A stretch of DNA of 46,107 nucleotides from Xanthocytophaga agilis (GCF_030068605.1 NZ_JASJOU010000029.1:1-46107), one strand, 5' to 3'. Positions 8,190 through 17,622 are shown, counted from the first letter of the stretch. A program made the numbers and translations. The notes: generated by a model from the sequence alone, not told the origin.

Positions 8190-10736
8190 ATGAAAAAATC
8201 ATTATTGGTAACTATCCTCATTTTCATAGGGATAGCCAATGTATTTGCTCAGGAAACCATTTCCGGATTTGTTAAAAACAGCAAAGGCGGAGGCGTAGTT
8301 GGCGCCAATGTAACAATCAAAGGAACCAACACCCATGCAGCCGCTGATAGCACGGGAGCCTTTAAAATAACTGCCAGCAAAGTTCCTTTTACACTTCGTA
8401 TCAGTTCTGTCGGTTATCGTTCCCTGGAGGTTCAGGTAGCTGAAGTATCCGCAACCCCACTGGAAATAACCCTTGTGGATGACAATATCCTAAACGAAGT
8501 AGTCGTGACCGCCCGCAGACGCAGCGAAACAGCGCAGGAAGTCCCTATTCCTATCTCTGTAGTTGGTGGAGCAGTAGTGGAAGAAACGGGTGCATTTAAC
8601 GTGAACCGTGTAAAGGAACTGGTACCTACCGTACAGCTATATTCCTCCAATCCACGTAATACGACCCTTAACATTCGTGGAGTGGGTTCAACCTTCGGAC
8701 TTACCAATGACGGTATTGACCCAGGTGTAGGTTTTTATGTAGATGGAGTTTACTTTGCTCGTCCGGCAGCAACTACGCTGGACTTTATTGACATCGAACG
8801 CATTGAAGTATTACGTGGCCCACAGGGAACGCTCTTTGGAAAAAATACAACAGCCGGTGCGTTTAATATTACCACCCGTAAACCCAGCTTTACACCTGGC
8901 GCCAGCTTTGAGGTCAGCTATGGAAATTACGGCTACATTCAGGCAAAAAGTGCGGTGACAGGGCCTCTGGGTAAAAAGTTTGCTGGTCGTTTATCGTTTT
9001 CAGGAACACAGCGGGATGGTACAATCTATAATGTAGTCTCTGAGAAACACATAAATGATCTGAACAACCTCGGTTTCCGGGCACAATTGCTTTATATCCC
9101 AAGTTCTACCGTACAGATTACACTGACTGGTGACGCATCTCGGCAACGACCAGAAGGCTATGCACAGGTTGTAGCAGGAGTAGTACAAACTCAGCGTGCG
9201 GCTTATCGTCAATTTGATCAGATTATTGCAGATCTGAACTATCAGCTGCCAAGCCGCAATCCGTTTGACAGGAAGATAGACCATAATACAACCTGGCGTT
9301 CTGGCAATGATCTGGGGGGCGTTGCATTGAATGTGGAAGCTTCAATCGGATCAGGTACACTGACTTCCACTACAGCATGGAGATACTGGAACTGGGACCC
9401 ATCCAATGACCGTGACTTTACAGGGCTTCCTGTATTGACATTGTCACAGGCAACTTCCAAACACCAGCAGTGGACACAGGAGGTACGTTATGCAGGTAAT
9501 GTGACGTCTAATCTGAGTGGTGTCATTGGTGCCTTTGTCATTGGACAAGACCTGAAAACAGATCCTTACCACATTGAAGAATCTGGTGCCGCACAGTGGC
9601 GTTTCTCTCAGAGTACTACCAGTGAAAAATGGAAAACCCCTGGCCTCTTTGATGGGTATGGTATAAAGACCTATTCCCGACTGAAAACTTTTGGCGCTGC
9701 CGTATTCGGACAATTGGATTGGGCTATTACTCCGACCATCCATGTGCTTCCTGGCTTGCGTTATAATTATGATCAGAAAGAGGTTGACTTCAACCGCCAG
9801 ACCTATGGAGGATTACAGACAGATGATCCAGACCTGATAGCCTTAAAGAGACTGGTATACACAGATCAGGCATTTAAGGCAGATGTGGATGAGTCTAACC
9901 TATCAGGTCAACTGACAGTAGCTTACAGACCTAATAAAGGTATCAATGCTTTCGTGACTTACTCAACCAGCTACAAACCGGTAGGGGTTAACCTGGGAGG
10001 CTTGCCTACTGACAAGGGTGAAGTACTAACTGATCTGGCACGAATCAAACCGGAATATGTAAATCACGTAGAAATCGGTATCAAGACAGCTCCCACCTCT
10101 AAATCATCACTAAATCTGGTATTCCATAACACGGATATCCGTGATTACCAGACTCAGGTACAAACAGCAGAAGTGGGTGTAAACCGGGGCTATCTGGCTA
10201 ATGCAGATAAGGTGCGTGTGTATGGTATTGAGCTGGATGGAAATATTCGGGTAAGTTCTTATTTCTCTCTGTATGGTGCAGCTGCCTACACCATAGGAAA
10301 ATACATTTCCTTCCCGAATGCTCCTGTACCTCTGGAAGAAACAGGTGCATCGTCTTCCTTTAAAGATATTTCTGGTGGAGAGTTACCTGGTATTTCCAAG
10401 TGGGCAGGATCTGTAGGTGGAGAACTTAGTACAGGATCAAAACGCCTCCTTAACCAGGCAGGTAAATTCTTTATCGCAGCAGATGGATATTTTCGTTCTT
10501 CGTTCTCTTCGAGCCCTTCACCTTCCCGTTATCTTAACATTGACGGATATTCCTTGTTAAATGCCAGAGCAGGGTTCCGGGCAACAGATGGATTATCTGT
10601 TTTTATCTGGTCACGCAACTTACTTAACAAAAATTATTTCGAACAACTACTTCCTGCTGCCGGTAACGCAGGTCATTATGCAGCTGTACTGGGTGATCCT
10701 GCTACATATGGCATTACGTTACGTTACTCTTTATAA
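8190..10736 (+). CDS. TonB-dependent outer-membrane receptor with CarboxypepD_reg-like domain
   Basis: The ATG at 8190 starts a clear signal peptide (MKKSLLVTILIFIGIANVFAQ) and gives 848 residues; the frame is open 25 codons further upstream without a sensible start. Residues of about 22-110 form a CarboxypepD_reg-like domain (ISGFVKNSKGGGVVGANVTIKGT). A plug domain follows (NEVVVTARRR, VGFYVDGVYFARP, IERIEVLRGPQGTLFGKNTTAGAFNITT). A 22-strand type barrel ends in FIWSRNLLNKNYFEQL and a final aromatic strand (YGITLRYSL). No SusD gene is adjacent, so this is more like a siderophore or small-ligand receptor than a glycan SusC; the substrate is unknown. A strong terminator follows. Confidence 0.93.
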   Translation: MKKSLLVTILIFIGIANVFAQETISGFVKNSKGGGVVGANVTIKGTNTHAAADSTGAFKITASKVPFTLRISSVGYRSLEVQVAEVSATPLEITLVDDNILNEVVVTARRRSETAQEVPIPISVVGGAVVEETGAFNVNRVKELVPTVQLYSSNPRNTTLNIRGVGSTFGLTNDGIDPGVGFYVDGVYFARPAATTLDFIDIERIEVLRGPQGTLFGKNTTAGAFNITTRKPSFTPGASFEVSYGNYGYIQAKSAVTGPLGKKFAGRLSFSGTQRDGTIYNVVSEKHINDLNNLGFRAQLLYIPSSTVQITLTGDASRQRPEGYAQVVAGVVQTQRAAYRQFDQIIADLNYQLPSRNPFDRKIDHNTTWRSGNDLGGVALNVEASIGSGTLTSTTAWRYWNWDPSNDRDFTGLPVLTLSQATSKHQQWTQEVRYAGNVTSNLSGVIGAFVIGQDLKTDPYHIEESGAAQWRFSQSTTSEKWKTPGLFDGYGIKTYSRLKTFGAAVFGQLDWAITPTIHVLPGLRYNYDQKEVDFNRQTYGGLQTDDPDLIALKRLVYTDQAFKADVDESNLSGQLTVAYRPNKGINAFVTYSTSYKPVGVNLGGLPTDKGEVLTDLARIKPEYVNHVEIGIKTAPTSKSSLNLVFHNTDIRDYQTQVQTAEVGVNRGYLANADKVRVYGIELDGNIRVSSYFSLYGAAAYTIGKYISFPNAPVPLEETGASSSFKDISGGELPGISKWAGSVGGELSTGSKRLLNQAGKFFIAADGYFRSSFSSSPSPSRYLNIDGYSLLNARAGFRATDGLSVFIWSRNLLNKNYFEQLLPAAGNAGHYAAVLGDPATYGITLRYSL

Positions 10737-10765
10737 GGGATAACGCAATCATCAAGACCTTCCTA

Positions 10766-10813
10766 AACATGCCTTCTGCTCTTTCCTATTTGGAATTGGC
10801 AGGAGGCATGTTT
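10766..10813 (+). terminator. Terminator of the TonB receptor gene
   Basis: AACATGCCTTCTGC pairs with GCAGGAGGCATGTT in a long stem, followed by TTTTGC, about 30 bases after the stop codon. The rest of the gap to 11167 shows no gene. Confidence 0.75.
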
Positions 10814-11167
10814 TGCTTATTTAAAGCCATAGAATAGACTATAATGGTTCGTTTGATAGAAATTGTTTAAGATGGTTAGCTGGTAAAGGCTACAAAATCT
10901 GCTCGTTCAGCCACTTTAAAAGTGCCATTCCGGGTACATAAAATACTAAATTATCAGACCTGAATCTGGTGCACATTGCTTAGCAACTGATACAAAGATG
11001 TATTATATCCTAATTGTCTTTTCCGATTTTATGCTTGGACAGCAGCTGTTTACTTACCAACCTATCCAGATACTTAGCAGCAAAATGAATTAATAACGTT
11101 TACTTTTCTTAAAGATTATTAATAGAAGAAATGTGAATAAGTACACAAAATTACATTCGCGAAAAAC

Positions 11168-11554
11168 ATGCGTACTATAAAAAATATCCTCTTTCTGTGC
11201 ACACTCGGACTTTTACCCGCCAGCTGTTCGAGGTTTGACCAAAACGACTTTATCTCAACCCAGAAGGTTGGACAGATCGGAGAGGAAACATTTCTGTATT
11301 CGGCTTTTCAGACTGGCCTTGACAATTACCGGATCGAATTCAAAGTTTCCATCGGTACCGATACGACCAATCTCTTTGATTTTTTCATCAATGATGCATT
11401 GTACACAAAGGAAAACTCCTTTCATTTTCAGACATCCCATGACACATTGATTATTTCCACACCGTTTCAGTTGTGTAAATCTTACCGGAAGACACATAAG
11501 GGCACAACCATAGAAATTACCAACAATGCCGATACAACCCCTTGCCAGGACTAA
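11168..11554 (+). CDS. Small putative lipoprotein, unknown function
   Basis: This 128-residue protein begins MRTIKNILFLCTLGLLPASC, a lipoprotein signal peptide with a lipobox ending in Cys20. The mature part has a pattern of short beta strands (ETFLYSAFQTGLDNYRIEFKVSI, TTIEITNN) and two further cysteines near the end. I do not recognise a family. It stands alone, with gaps of more than 350 bases on both sides, so it is probably monocistronic. Confidence 0.65.
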   Translation: MRTIKNILFLCTLGLLPASCSRFDQNDFISTQKVGQIGEETFLYSAFQTGLDNYRIEFKVSIGTDTTNLFDFFINDALYTKENSFHFQTSHDTLIISTPFQLCKSYRKTHKGTTIEITNNADTTPCQD

Positions 11555-11905
11555 TGTCCTTAGAAGGTATATGTGTTAGAAGGTATATGTGTCGGAAAAA
11601 AGTAAGGTACTCTCGATTTCTTGGTTTGTAAAATTTCATTGGTTAAGTCTGAAAATGCTACCTCGTAGACCAGGATAAACGTTATGTTCGTCAATTGCCG
11701 CAATCGAGTTAGGATAAAGGCTCCTCGAGAAGGTAATCTATATTAGTTACTATCAATTAATAGATTGATTAGTAATAAAAAAATAATATTATGTTGACAA
11801 AAATGCACTGACTTGTAAGCGAATGGGAAAAGGAGCAAAGCATGCATTTATTTACAAGTTAGTTGCTAATTTTGCGATAGTACACCTCAACTGACAGAAA
11901 ATACA
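11555..11905. other. Intergenic gap with short tandem repeat and palindrome
   Basis: There is no gene here. TTAGAAGGTATATGTG occurs twice in tandem near 11560-11591. An imperfect palindrome (ATTAGT...CAATT, then ATTGATTAGTAAT) covers about 11740-11778. The end of the gap holds the likely promoter of the next gene. Confidence 0.5.
11867..11874 (+). promoter_or_regulatory. Bacteroidota-type -7 box (TAATTTTG)
   Basis: TAATTTTG matches the TAnnTTTG consensus of housekeeping promoters in this phylum and lies about 32 bases before the next ATG. No clear TTTG box is seen at -33, so support is partial. Confidence 0.4.
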
Positions 11906-12781
11906 ATGACTAAGTTTATAGTATTTGTAACGACTTTTCTTCTATGGGTTACAACCTGTTTCAAACAGGACACCAACAGGGACGCGTTAACGTATGGAAA
12001 AGACTTTCCGGATACCATCAAGGTTGAACCAAGTTTTTATTACCCCAGAGACAAAGACCCCCACTGGGGAAAAGCAAAAGCTGCGAGGTTAGCAAGTTTA
12101 ACGCGTGCAAGAGAGGATATCGTTTTTTCTCCTACTTACAAACGAATTGAATACTGCTACTATTACGATAACTACAGAAATTGTTATGGAACTACCTATC
12201 AGATAACAAGCGACAGTACCTTAGACGTTTGGGATGATGACTGGGAAGTATGGCATTACAAAAAGCAAGGTAACACGTATTTTATTGAGCAGTATTACGA
12301 TAATACGTATATATGTGGCTTTACAAAATCACTGATTCCACTTGAATTTGTTGGACTATCCATAACAACAACAGTGGACAAAATAGATACCTTATGGATA
12401 ATAGATCATTCAGTAGACTATTCTCCCTTAACATTGCATAAAACAAAAGTTAAGGGCACTATATACACTAAAGACAAAGTTGACAGCCCTCCCACTCTGT
12501 TGAATGGAGACACCCTTAAAATCATTTATGGAAGCACCAATGGAATCCCCAAAAGTGTCTGTCCATCTCTTCCACCCCCTCCCCCTCCGCCGACAGATAA
12601 GGTAACATTTGTGGTTACCAAAGAAGGTAGGATCGTAAATATTGAAAACTCGTACGCTGAAAGTGAATTAGATTATTGTCCCTCCCTTATGACAGATTTA
12701 ATCAGATCTTTAATACAGTTTGGACAGATTAAGCCTGCAACACTCAATGGTCAGAATGTAAATGTTCAATGGACTCTTTAA
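11906..12781 (+). CDS. Putative lipoprotein with TonB-C-like C-terminal domain
   Basis: The N-terminus of this 291-residue protein (MTKFIVFVTTFLLWVTTC) looks like a lipoprotein signal peptide. The middle part (residues 30-215) is rich in Tyr, Asp and Lys with no recognised fold. A run of seven prolines near residue 222 separates it from a C-terminal segment of about 65 residues (KVTFVVTKEGRIVNIEN, LIRSLIQFGQIKPATLNGQNVNVQW), which follows the pattern of TonB C-terminal domains (VxFxVxxxGxI ... PAxxNGxxV). It lacks the membrane helix of a true TonB, so an energy-transducing role is unlikely. Identification rests on this pattern only. Confidence 0.6.
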   Translation: MTKFIVFVTTFLLWVTTCFKQDTNRDALTYGKDFPDTIKVEPSFYYPRDKDPHWGKAKAARLASLTRAREDIVFSPTYKRIEYCYYYDNYRNCYGTTYQITSDSTLDVWDDDWEVWHYKKQGNTYFIEQYYDNTYICGFTKSLIPLEFVGLSITTTVDKIDTLWIIDHSVDYSPLTLHKTKVKGTIYTKDKVDSPPTLLNGDTLKIIYGSTNGIPKSVCPSLPPPPPPPTDKVTFVVTKEGRIVNIENSYAESELDYCPSLMTDLIRSLIQFGQIKPATLNGQNVNVQWTL

Positions 12782-13042
12782 CTTTATTGATATTAACTCT
12801 TCAAAAGGAGAAAGCAATCAACGACATATCGGTGTAAACGAGGGGTATAGCCTGTAACTGCCAACCCTTCCAGGAAGGATCTCACACCAATGGCGAATAA
12901 AAGAGACATAGTTCAAATTTCAGTTAATGAAGGACAACATAAGTAATTCCGAATTTTGAGTAAAAGGATATCACATCCTTTAGAAGAAGAGAAACAAATG
13001 AGTTACAAAGAGAGTAAAGATAACTTCAATCGTGTGTGGTTA

Positions 13043-13370
13043 GGTAGGTGCGTAGGGATAAAAATTCCGCGGGCCTAGCGTTAGCCCTGTGGGGCGAAGC
13101 TTTGGAATTTTTTGCCTTTTTTGGTTATCACGCCGTGGGGTGACAAAAAAGTGACAAGGCGATAAAAAAAGTGATGTTCTGGACTTTAAACTAACTTGGG
13201 AAGAATAAAACAAAAAATGAAGAGGCTTGTGGAAGAGGAAGGTAGGTGACAATAAACAAATATAGGAAGAGAAATTTCTAAAAATTAATCAGCACCTATA
13301 CTCTTTTCAATAGTATAAGTGCTGATTTTGTAAAACAAACTCATATCCAAAATTAGGGATTACTCATGTT
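13043..13370 (+). repeat. Long inverted-repeat block A (mate of block B at 19425-19757)
   Basis: This block matches the reverse complement of 19425-19757 along its whole length. Shared landmarks in order are GTAGGTGCGTAGGG, CCTGTGGGG, CCTTTTTTGGTTA, AAAAAATGAAGAGGTTTGTGGAAGA (one difference), a terminator hairpin, and GTAAAACAAACTCATATCC (one difference). A shorter relative is at 7910-8045. The rest of the gap 12782-13042 holds no recognisable gene. Confidence 0.75.
13288..13326 (-). terminator. Terminator at the 3' end of the QorB-like gene
   Basis: ATCAGCACCTATACT pairs with AGTATAAGTGCTGAT around CTTTTCAAT, with one mismatch. The minus-strand side ends in a T-rich tract (AATTTTTAGAAA). 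The hairpin at 19470-19504 sits in the same place in repeat block B with a different but still paired stem. Confidence 0.7.
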
Positions 13371-13374
13371 GTGA

Positions 13375-14238
13375 TTAGGATTGGTATAGCTGCTCCAAGA
13401 ACGGTTTTAATGACATGGGTTTCCTTCCCAGAAGTTTTACCAGATCTTCACTTGCTAAATCACCTTCTCCTTGTGCCTGAGCCAATAATATATTGACATA
13501 TTCTTGCGGCATATGTATACCAGCCGTTGACAAGGTAGCCATAAACTTTTCTTTGGTAGGGGAAATATACTGAATGGGTTTACCTGTGATTTCCGAAAGG
13601 TACGTTGCAACATTCTGATAGCCGAATGTTTCGGTATTGACAAAGGTATAGATTTTATTTTCATGTCCATCTGAAGCGAGTACTGTAGCCGCGGCCTCAG
13701 CCATTTCCGACCGTAAAGCCATCCCTATTTTACCTTCGCCAGTAGGCAAATAAATCATGCCTGTTTCTAACGCATTGCCTATAAAAGCAGGAACAAGGTC
13801 CATATACAATCCATTTCGTAAAATGGTGTATGATAATCCGCTTGTTTCCAGCAACCTCTCCGTTTTGATATGTGCTTCCACAAACAACCATAACAGAGAA
13901 GTTGAATTTTCTGCTTTATGGGCACCACTTGTGTAAATCACATGTTTCACGTTGGCTTCCATTGTAGCCTTTATCATATTCTCATGGTGGGAAAAGCGAT
14001 TGGATAAATCATTTCCTGATACAAGCAAAAGCTTATCTACCCCACGGCATGCTCTTACCAATGAATCATACTCATCATAATTGCCCATGATGATATGTAT
14101 GCCTTTTGCTTGCAAATCTGTTGCTTTTTCAGGACTTCGCACCAAGGCAGCAATTTGATTTGCTTCAACTCCTTTTTGAAGCAAAAAATCAATGGTTAGT
14201 CTTCCAAAATGTCCGGTTGCTCCTGTAACTAAGATCAT
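13375..14238 (-). CDS. NAD(P)H-binding oxidoreductase, QorB/YtfG-like (quinone reductase 2 family)
   Basis: This 287-residue protein has the N-terminal dinucleotide-binding motif MILVTGATGHFG (GxxGxxG). It continues with a pattern close to E. coli QorB (YtfG): NQIAALVRSPEKA, GVDKLLLVSG, VKHVIYTSG, HIKTERLLETSGLSYTILRNGLY, and C-terminal KLLGRKP. The length matches the family. QorB-like enzymes reduce quinones with NADPH in the cytosol. It is divergent from an HxlR regulator gene, the same pairing as ytfG/ytfH, which suggests induction by quinone or electrophile stress. An intrinsic terminator follows its stop. Confidence 0.87.
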   Translation of the reverse strand: MILVTGATGHFGRLTIDFLLQKGVEANQIAALVRSPEKATDLQAKGIHIIMGNYDEYDSLVRACRGVDKLLLVSGNDLSNRFSHHENMIKATMEANVKHVIYTSGAHKAENSTSLLWLFVEAHIKTERLLETSGLSYTILRNGLYMDLVPAFIGNALETGMIYLPTGEGKIGMALRSEMAEAAATVLASDGHENKIYTFVNTETFGYQNVATYLSEITGKPIQYISPTKEKFMATLSTAGIHMPQEYVNILLAQAQGEGDLASEDLVKLLGRKPMSLKPFLEQLYQS

Positions 14239-14304
14239 CTTTTTGTCATTTTAAAGTTTACATTTTATATTTGTTACACAAAGAAACTAAAACAGTTTCT
14301 AAAA

Positions 14305-14357
14305 GTAACTTGTTACCTTTTGGTAACTGGCAAAAATAGTGGTAACGATATGGTAAC
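14305..14357. promoter_or_regulatory. Candidate HxlR operator (GTAAC/GTTAC boxes)
   Basis: Five GTAAC or GTTAC boxes lie in 53 bases of the divergent gap: GTAACTTGTTAC forms one palindrome, GTTACC-TTTT-GGTAAC another, and two more GGTAAC copies follow, the last overlapping the start of the HxlR gene. The position and symmetry fit an operator for the adjacent winged-helix dimer. Confidence 0.5.
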
Positions 14358-14712
14358 TAAGCAAGAGCACTGTAATGACTTTGAAGATTGCCCAATAACG
14401 GCAACAATGGAGGTAATCGGTGGAAAATGGAAGCCGATAATCTTGTATAATCTGACTTTTGGTACCAGGCGGTTCGGTGAAATTGCTGCACGTATTCCGA
14501 AAATATCAAGAAAGATTTTAACTGAACAATTGAAAGAGCTGGAGAAAGATGGATTGGTGGAACGCCAACAGTACAAAGAAATTCCCCCACGCGTTGAGTA
14601 TTCTTTAACTGATAAAAGCAAAAGTCTTGTTGCTGTATTTAAAGAAATTGCTCAATGGGGAAATGAGAATCTTTTAAATACCCGTGAAAAAGATGACAAA
14701 AGCTATAAGTAA
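14350..14712 (+). CDS. HxlR family winged-helix transcriptional regulator (redox-sensing type)
   Basis: The ATG at 14350 gives 120 residues; an in-frame TTG at 14320 would lie inside the operator-like repeats. The protein has the HxlR signature CPITATMEVIGGKWKPIILYNL, RFGEIAARIPKISRKILTEQLKELEKDGLVER and PPRVEYSLTDKSKSL. The conserved Cys just before PITA is the residue used as an electrophile or disulfide sensor in relatives such as QorR and YodB. It probably represses the divergent QorB-like gene and itself. Confidence 0.88.
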   Translation: MVTKQEHCNDFEDCPITATMEVIGGKWKPIILYNLTFGTRRFGEIAARIPKISRKILTEQLKELEKDGLVERQQYKEIPPRVEYSLTDKSKSLVAVFKEIAQWGNENLLNTREKDDKSYK

Positions 14713-14727
14713 CCCTCTATTTCCGTT

Positions 14728-14881
14728 GTTCTTTGGAGTATTCTACTCCGAAGCAGCTTTAAGGGAGTGTTTCATTCCCGATTAGAAGGTAACTGCTGGC
14801 CTAGAAATGGGCTTTTCTCTTCTATCCTGGGAAGAGGAACACTCCCTCAAACAAACTTCAAGGTAGAATACCACGAAGAAC
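14728..14881. repeat. Long imperfect palindrome (MITE-like or large hairpin)
   Basis: The left arm (GTTCTTTGGAGTATTCTA, GAAG, AGGGAGTGTT) is matched in reverse by the right arm (AACACTCCCT, CTTCAAGGTAGAATACCA, CGAAGAAC). The two arms fold into one hairpin of about 150 bases with a loop near 14800. It lies after the HxlR gene with no open frame inside. Confidence 0.6.
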
Positions 14882-15017
14882 GAATACGACGTAAAGAAGA
14901 ACCCATTAATTCATTTAAGTAATAAATTAACGATCCGATATTTATTTCTTGGCACAACAGCCATATTGAATAACACCAACGCCAGGTAGAGCAGGAAAGG
15001 AGGCTTCAATATGACAG

Positions 15018-15551
15018 TTACAACAAGCTTTTTTGCTTTCGTATAGCCTCATCAAGGGATTTCTGTATGTATGCGATTCCACTAATCGCTTCTGGTGAAG
15101 AGGCTCTTTTTCTAACTTCTTCAGGGTTGGTAAAATCCACCTCTTCCACACGCTGATTGATCCATAGAAGATTACCCATTGGATCTATTATCCGGCATAC
15201 CTTCTCACCAAACCAGAGTGTGGTTATCTCTGTCACAGATGTAGCTCCAAGTTCCAGGGCTTTCTGGTAAGCACTATCGATATCCTTCACATATAGATTC
15301 AGAAAAGTTGGTGTGGGTCCCCATCCATCTCTTGAGTCAAAAAGCATCATCACTGCGTTGTCAATTTTTACAACAGCATGAATGATTACACCATCTTCAT
15401 TTTTAATTCTACTGTTGGGCACTTCTTGTGCATCAAAGACAGTTGTTAAAAAATGGATCATCTTTTCAGTAGAAGAGGAAATGATCCAGGGTGTTACAGC
15501 CGTATAACCATCCGGCACTGTTTTAATTGTTTGTGTTTTGTTGCCTGACAT
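15018..15551 (-). CDS. VOC (glyoxalase/bleomycin-resistance-like) superfamily protein, PhnB-like
   Basis: The ATG at 15551 (MSGNKTQTIKTVPDGYTAVTPW) gives 177 residues; the frame extends upstream without a better start. The beta-alpha-beta-beta-beta modules of the VOC fold show as TPWIISSSTEKMIHFLTTVFDAQE, ALELGATSVTEITTLWFGEKVCRIIDPMGNLLWIN, with a DSRDGWGPTPTFLNLYVKDID strand between. PhnB-like members often have one domain of 130-160 residues and unknown substrate. The extra C-terminal 30 residues (EEVRKRASS...) are helical. It lies beside AraC and HxlR regulators, so it may be stress-induced. Confidence 0.85.
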   Translation of the reverse strand: MSGNKTQTIKTVPDGYTAVTPWIISSSTEKMIHFLTTVFDAQEVPNSRIKNEDGVIIHAVVKIDNAVMMLFDSRDGWGPTPTFLNLYVKDIDSAYQKALELGATSVTEITTLWFGEKVCRIIDPMGNLLWINQRVEEVDFTNPEEVRKRASSPEAISGIAYIQKSLDEAIRKQKSLL

Positions 15552-15657
15552 GATTGTGTGTTTTAATACATCATTTTCATACAGCAAAACTAGTTGCCTC
15601 TTTCCAGATGGTTATGATAAGAAAGTTGGATTGAATGGCAAAAATCTTGGTTTCTCG

Positions 15658-16581
15658 TCAGTGTTTTTTTGTAAATAGACCAATAGGGTTAGTCAATTTA
15701 TCCATTTGCCGATACTGAAGTGGAGTCAGAAGAAGTTCCTTTTTAAAAAGTTTTGTAAAATGAGTTGGCTCTGAAAAGTTTAAATGAAAAGAGATTTCCG
15801 AAATATCGTTATTGGTAAACCGAAGCAGGTATTTAGCCTCCTCGAGCCTTCTTTCGGTTACAATACTCTTTGCTGTTTTACCTGTTGCTTCTTTTATTAT
15901 CTGGCTTAAATGGTTCGCTGTAATGTTGAGCATGTCCGCATAGTCTGCCACCAACGTCTTATCTATAAAATGCCTGTTCACCAGATATTGAAATTGAGAG
16001 GCAAGGACCAAATTTTTCTTTTCAAGGGTTTTGGGTTTAAATTCCTCGTAAATTCTTCGAACCTTCCAGAGAACAGCCTGAAATAGAGCCCTCATTATCT
16101 GAAAATTGTAGTTGTAATAGTTTCGCTGTTCACTTACAATCTGCTGACAGTTTGGGGCCAGATCTTTGAACTCACTTTCAGTTATAGAAAACAGATTGGG
16201 TTGTTTGATGTTGAAAAACGGGAAGTCTTCTAAAAAGTTTACTTCTGATTCATACCTAGTAAAATCAGATTTAAAACAGATGCAAAAGCCAAACCAGTCG
16301 TCGTTTTTTTCCCACTTCATTATCTGGCCCGGAGCAGCACACACAATAAAATGATCCACATTTTCGAATGTGGTTGTGTTGAGTGTAAAGTTTAATCTCT
16401 TTGTACCAAAGCTAATGATAAGTATAAAAAAATCTGCTCTATGTGGAGGGTAATGATTGACTGTCAACTGGTTTGCATCACGCATGTCAAATATGTGAAA
16501 AGAGGGATTAGTTGTACGAAGTGAAAGACCAGTGCTTTCATATGCCTCGTTTATTTCCTTAAGGAGAGGTATTCCTGTCAT
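15658..16581 (-). CDS. AraC family transcriptional regulator
   Basis: The ATG at 16581 (MTGIPLLKEINEAYESTGL) gives 307 residues; an upstream in-frame TTG at 16605 is less likely. The N-terminal 180 residues form a cupin-like sensor region (FHIFDMRDA, PHRADFFILIISFGT, FIVCAAPGQIMKW). The last 100 residues contain two helix-turn-helix units of the AraC type (VADYADMLNITANHLSQIIKEATGKTAKSI, ISEISFHLNFSEPTHFTKLFKKELLLTPLQYRQ). It is upstream of and on the same strand as the VOC gene, with a gap of about 105 bases, so it may control that gene. Confidence 0.9.
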   Translation of the reverse strand: MTGIPLLKEINEAYESTGLSLRTTNPSFHIFDMRDANQLTVNHYPPHRADFFILIISFGTKRLNFTLNTTTFENVDHFIVCAAPGQIMKWEKNDDWFGFCICFKSDFTRYESEVNFLEDFPFFNIKQPNLFSITESEFKDLAPNCQQIVSEQRNYYNYNFQIMRALFQAVLWKVRRIYEEFKPKTLEKKNLVLASQFQYLVNRHFIDKTLVADYADMLNITANHLSQIIKEATGKTAKSIVTERRLEEAKYLLRFTNNDISEISFHLNFSEPTHFTKLFKKELLLTPLQYRQMDKLTNPIGLFTKKH

Positions 16582-17121
16582 TCTGTGGTTACTTTCTTTA
16601 AACAAAATTTTTAATTGATAATTCAGCTAAATAGGATTTAGAGATTACAAGGAAACCTTGTCAGTCAGGATTCATTCCAAATTCAAGATACACTATTTTG
16701 TAAGGTATTTAACGACAATCATGCTCTCTTCCCTTGCTCAAACTGATTTTTTGTTATTCTCTTTGAACTTGTTTAAAGCAACTCGCAGATTGGGATGCGG
16801 CAAGAGCATTCGTTAGAGAATGGTGCCATACCATCTATCCCAGAGGTATGGAAAACAAGTTGGTTTAGATTTAGCTCTGGTGTATTAACACTTTTGATAG
16901 AAGCCGCAGATAAAGTACCAGAAGAAGTACTCAATTTCTGGAAAGCGGATTTAACAGACAAAGCGAAAGTACCTTATCGACGGTTGTAACCTTCATTTAT
17001 CGCAACAATACAAAGCCTTAAATATTGACATTTTCCAAATTTAAATGAATCAATGTTACTTGATTAGTAGTAATTCTGATAGTAGTAATTTAACTCATAA
17101 ATTAGTGCCAATCCACTTACA
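16582..17121. other. Intergenic gap, no supported gene
   Basis: These 540 bases contain only weak open frames (for example 16795-16989 on the plus strand, 64 codons). None has a recognisable motif or clear ribosome-binding region. The gap presumably holds promoters for the divergent AraC and lipoprotein genes. Confidence 0.4.
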
Positions 17122-17622
17122 ATGAGAAACGTATATTTTACCATTTCAGGAATGATGAGTTTGGTAGTAACTCTTTTTTGGGGATGCAATTCAAATACTC
17201 AGAGAAAAGAACAGCAACCCATAGTAAAAGATTCTATTGCATTGCCAGGAATTGTACGTATTCAATTAACCAATGCACTAGCCGTTAACTGGGACATAGC
17301 TACTTCCTTTCCAGTGGAAGATTCTTTGTATGAGCATATTAAGAAACAACCCATGTATAAAAAACAACTGTGTGAGGCAATTGCAGATACAACATCTCTT
17401 AATTTTAGGGATTGTGCAAATGAAGTAATCCTTACTAAAGGAGATATTGCTTATATTACCCTTGATCGAATAGATGGTATTCCATTCTTTATGATATTTC
17501 ACTACCAAATTGATGCAATAAGTAGTGATTGTGGATCACACGCAGATGGCCTTTTTAGATATATCCATAAGAATCGTAGAAATGTAGTAAGAGAACTAAA
17601 GAAACACTCTTTAAAAGAGTGA
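17122..17622 (+). CDS. Putative lipoprotein, unknown function
   Basis: The N-terminus of this 166-residue protein (MRNVYFTISGMMSLVVTLFWGC) is a lipoprotein signal peptide with lipobox LFWGC. The mature protein has a short polar linker, then a globular region with NALAVNWDIATSFP, LCEAIADTTSLNFRDC, GDIAYITLDRIDGIPFFMIFHYQID and a basic tail. No family is recognised. The stop codon lies inside the terminator hairpin. Confidence 0.65.
   Translation: MRNVYFTISGMMSLVVTLFWGCNSNTQRKEQQPIVKDSIALPGIVRIQLTNALAVNWDIATSFPVEDSLYEHIKKQPMYKKQLCEAIADTTSLNFRDCANEVILTKGDIAYITLDRIDGIPFFMIFHYQIDAISSDCGSHADGLFRYIHKNRRNVVRELKKHSLKE

Noticed and set aside
16795-16989. 64-codon plus-strand frame and the overlapping minus-strand frame
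   Set aside because: No recognisable domain or ribosome-binding region, and equal-length frames on both strands; composition does not favour either.
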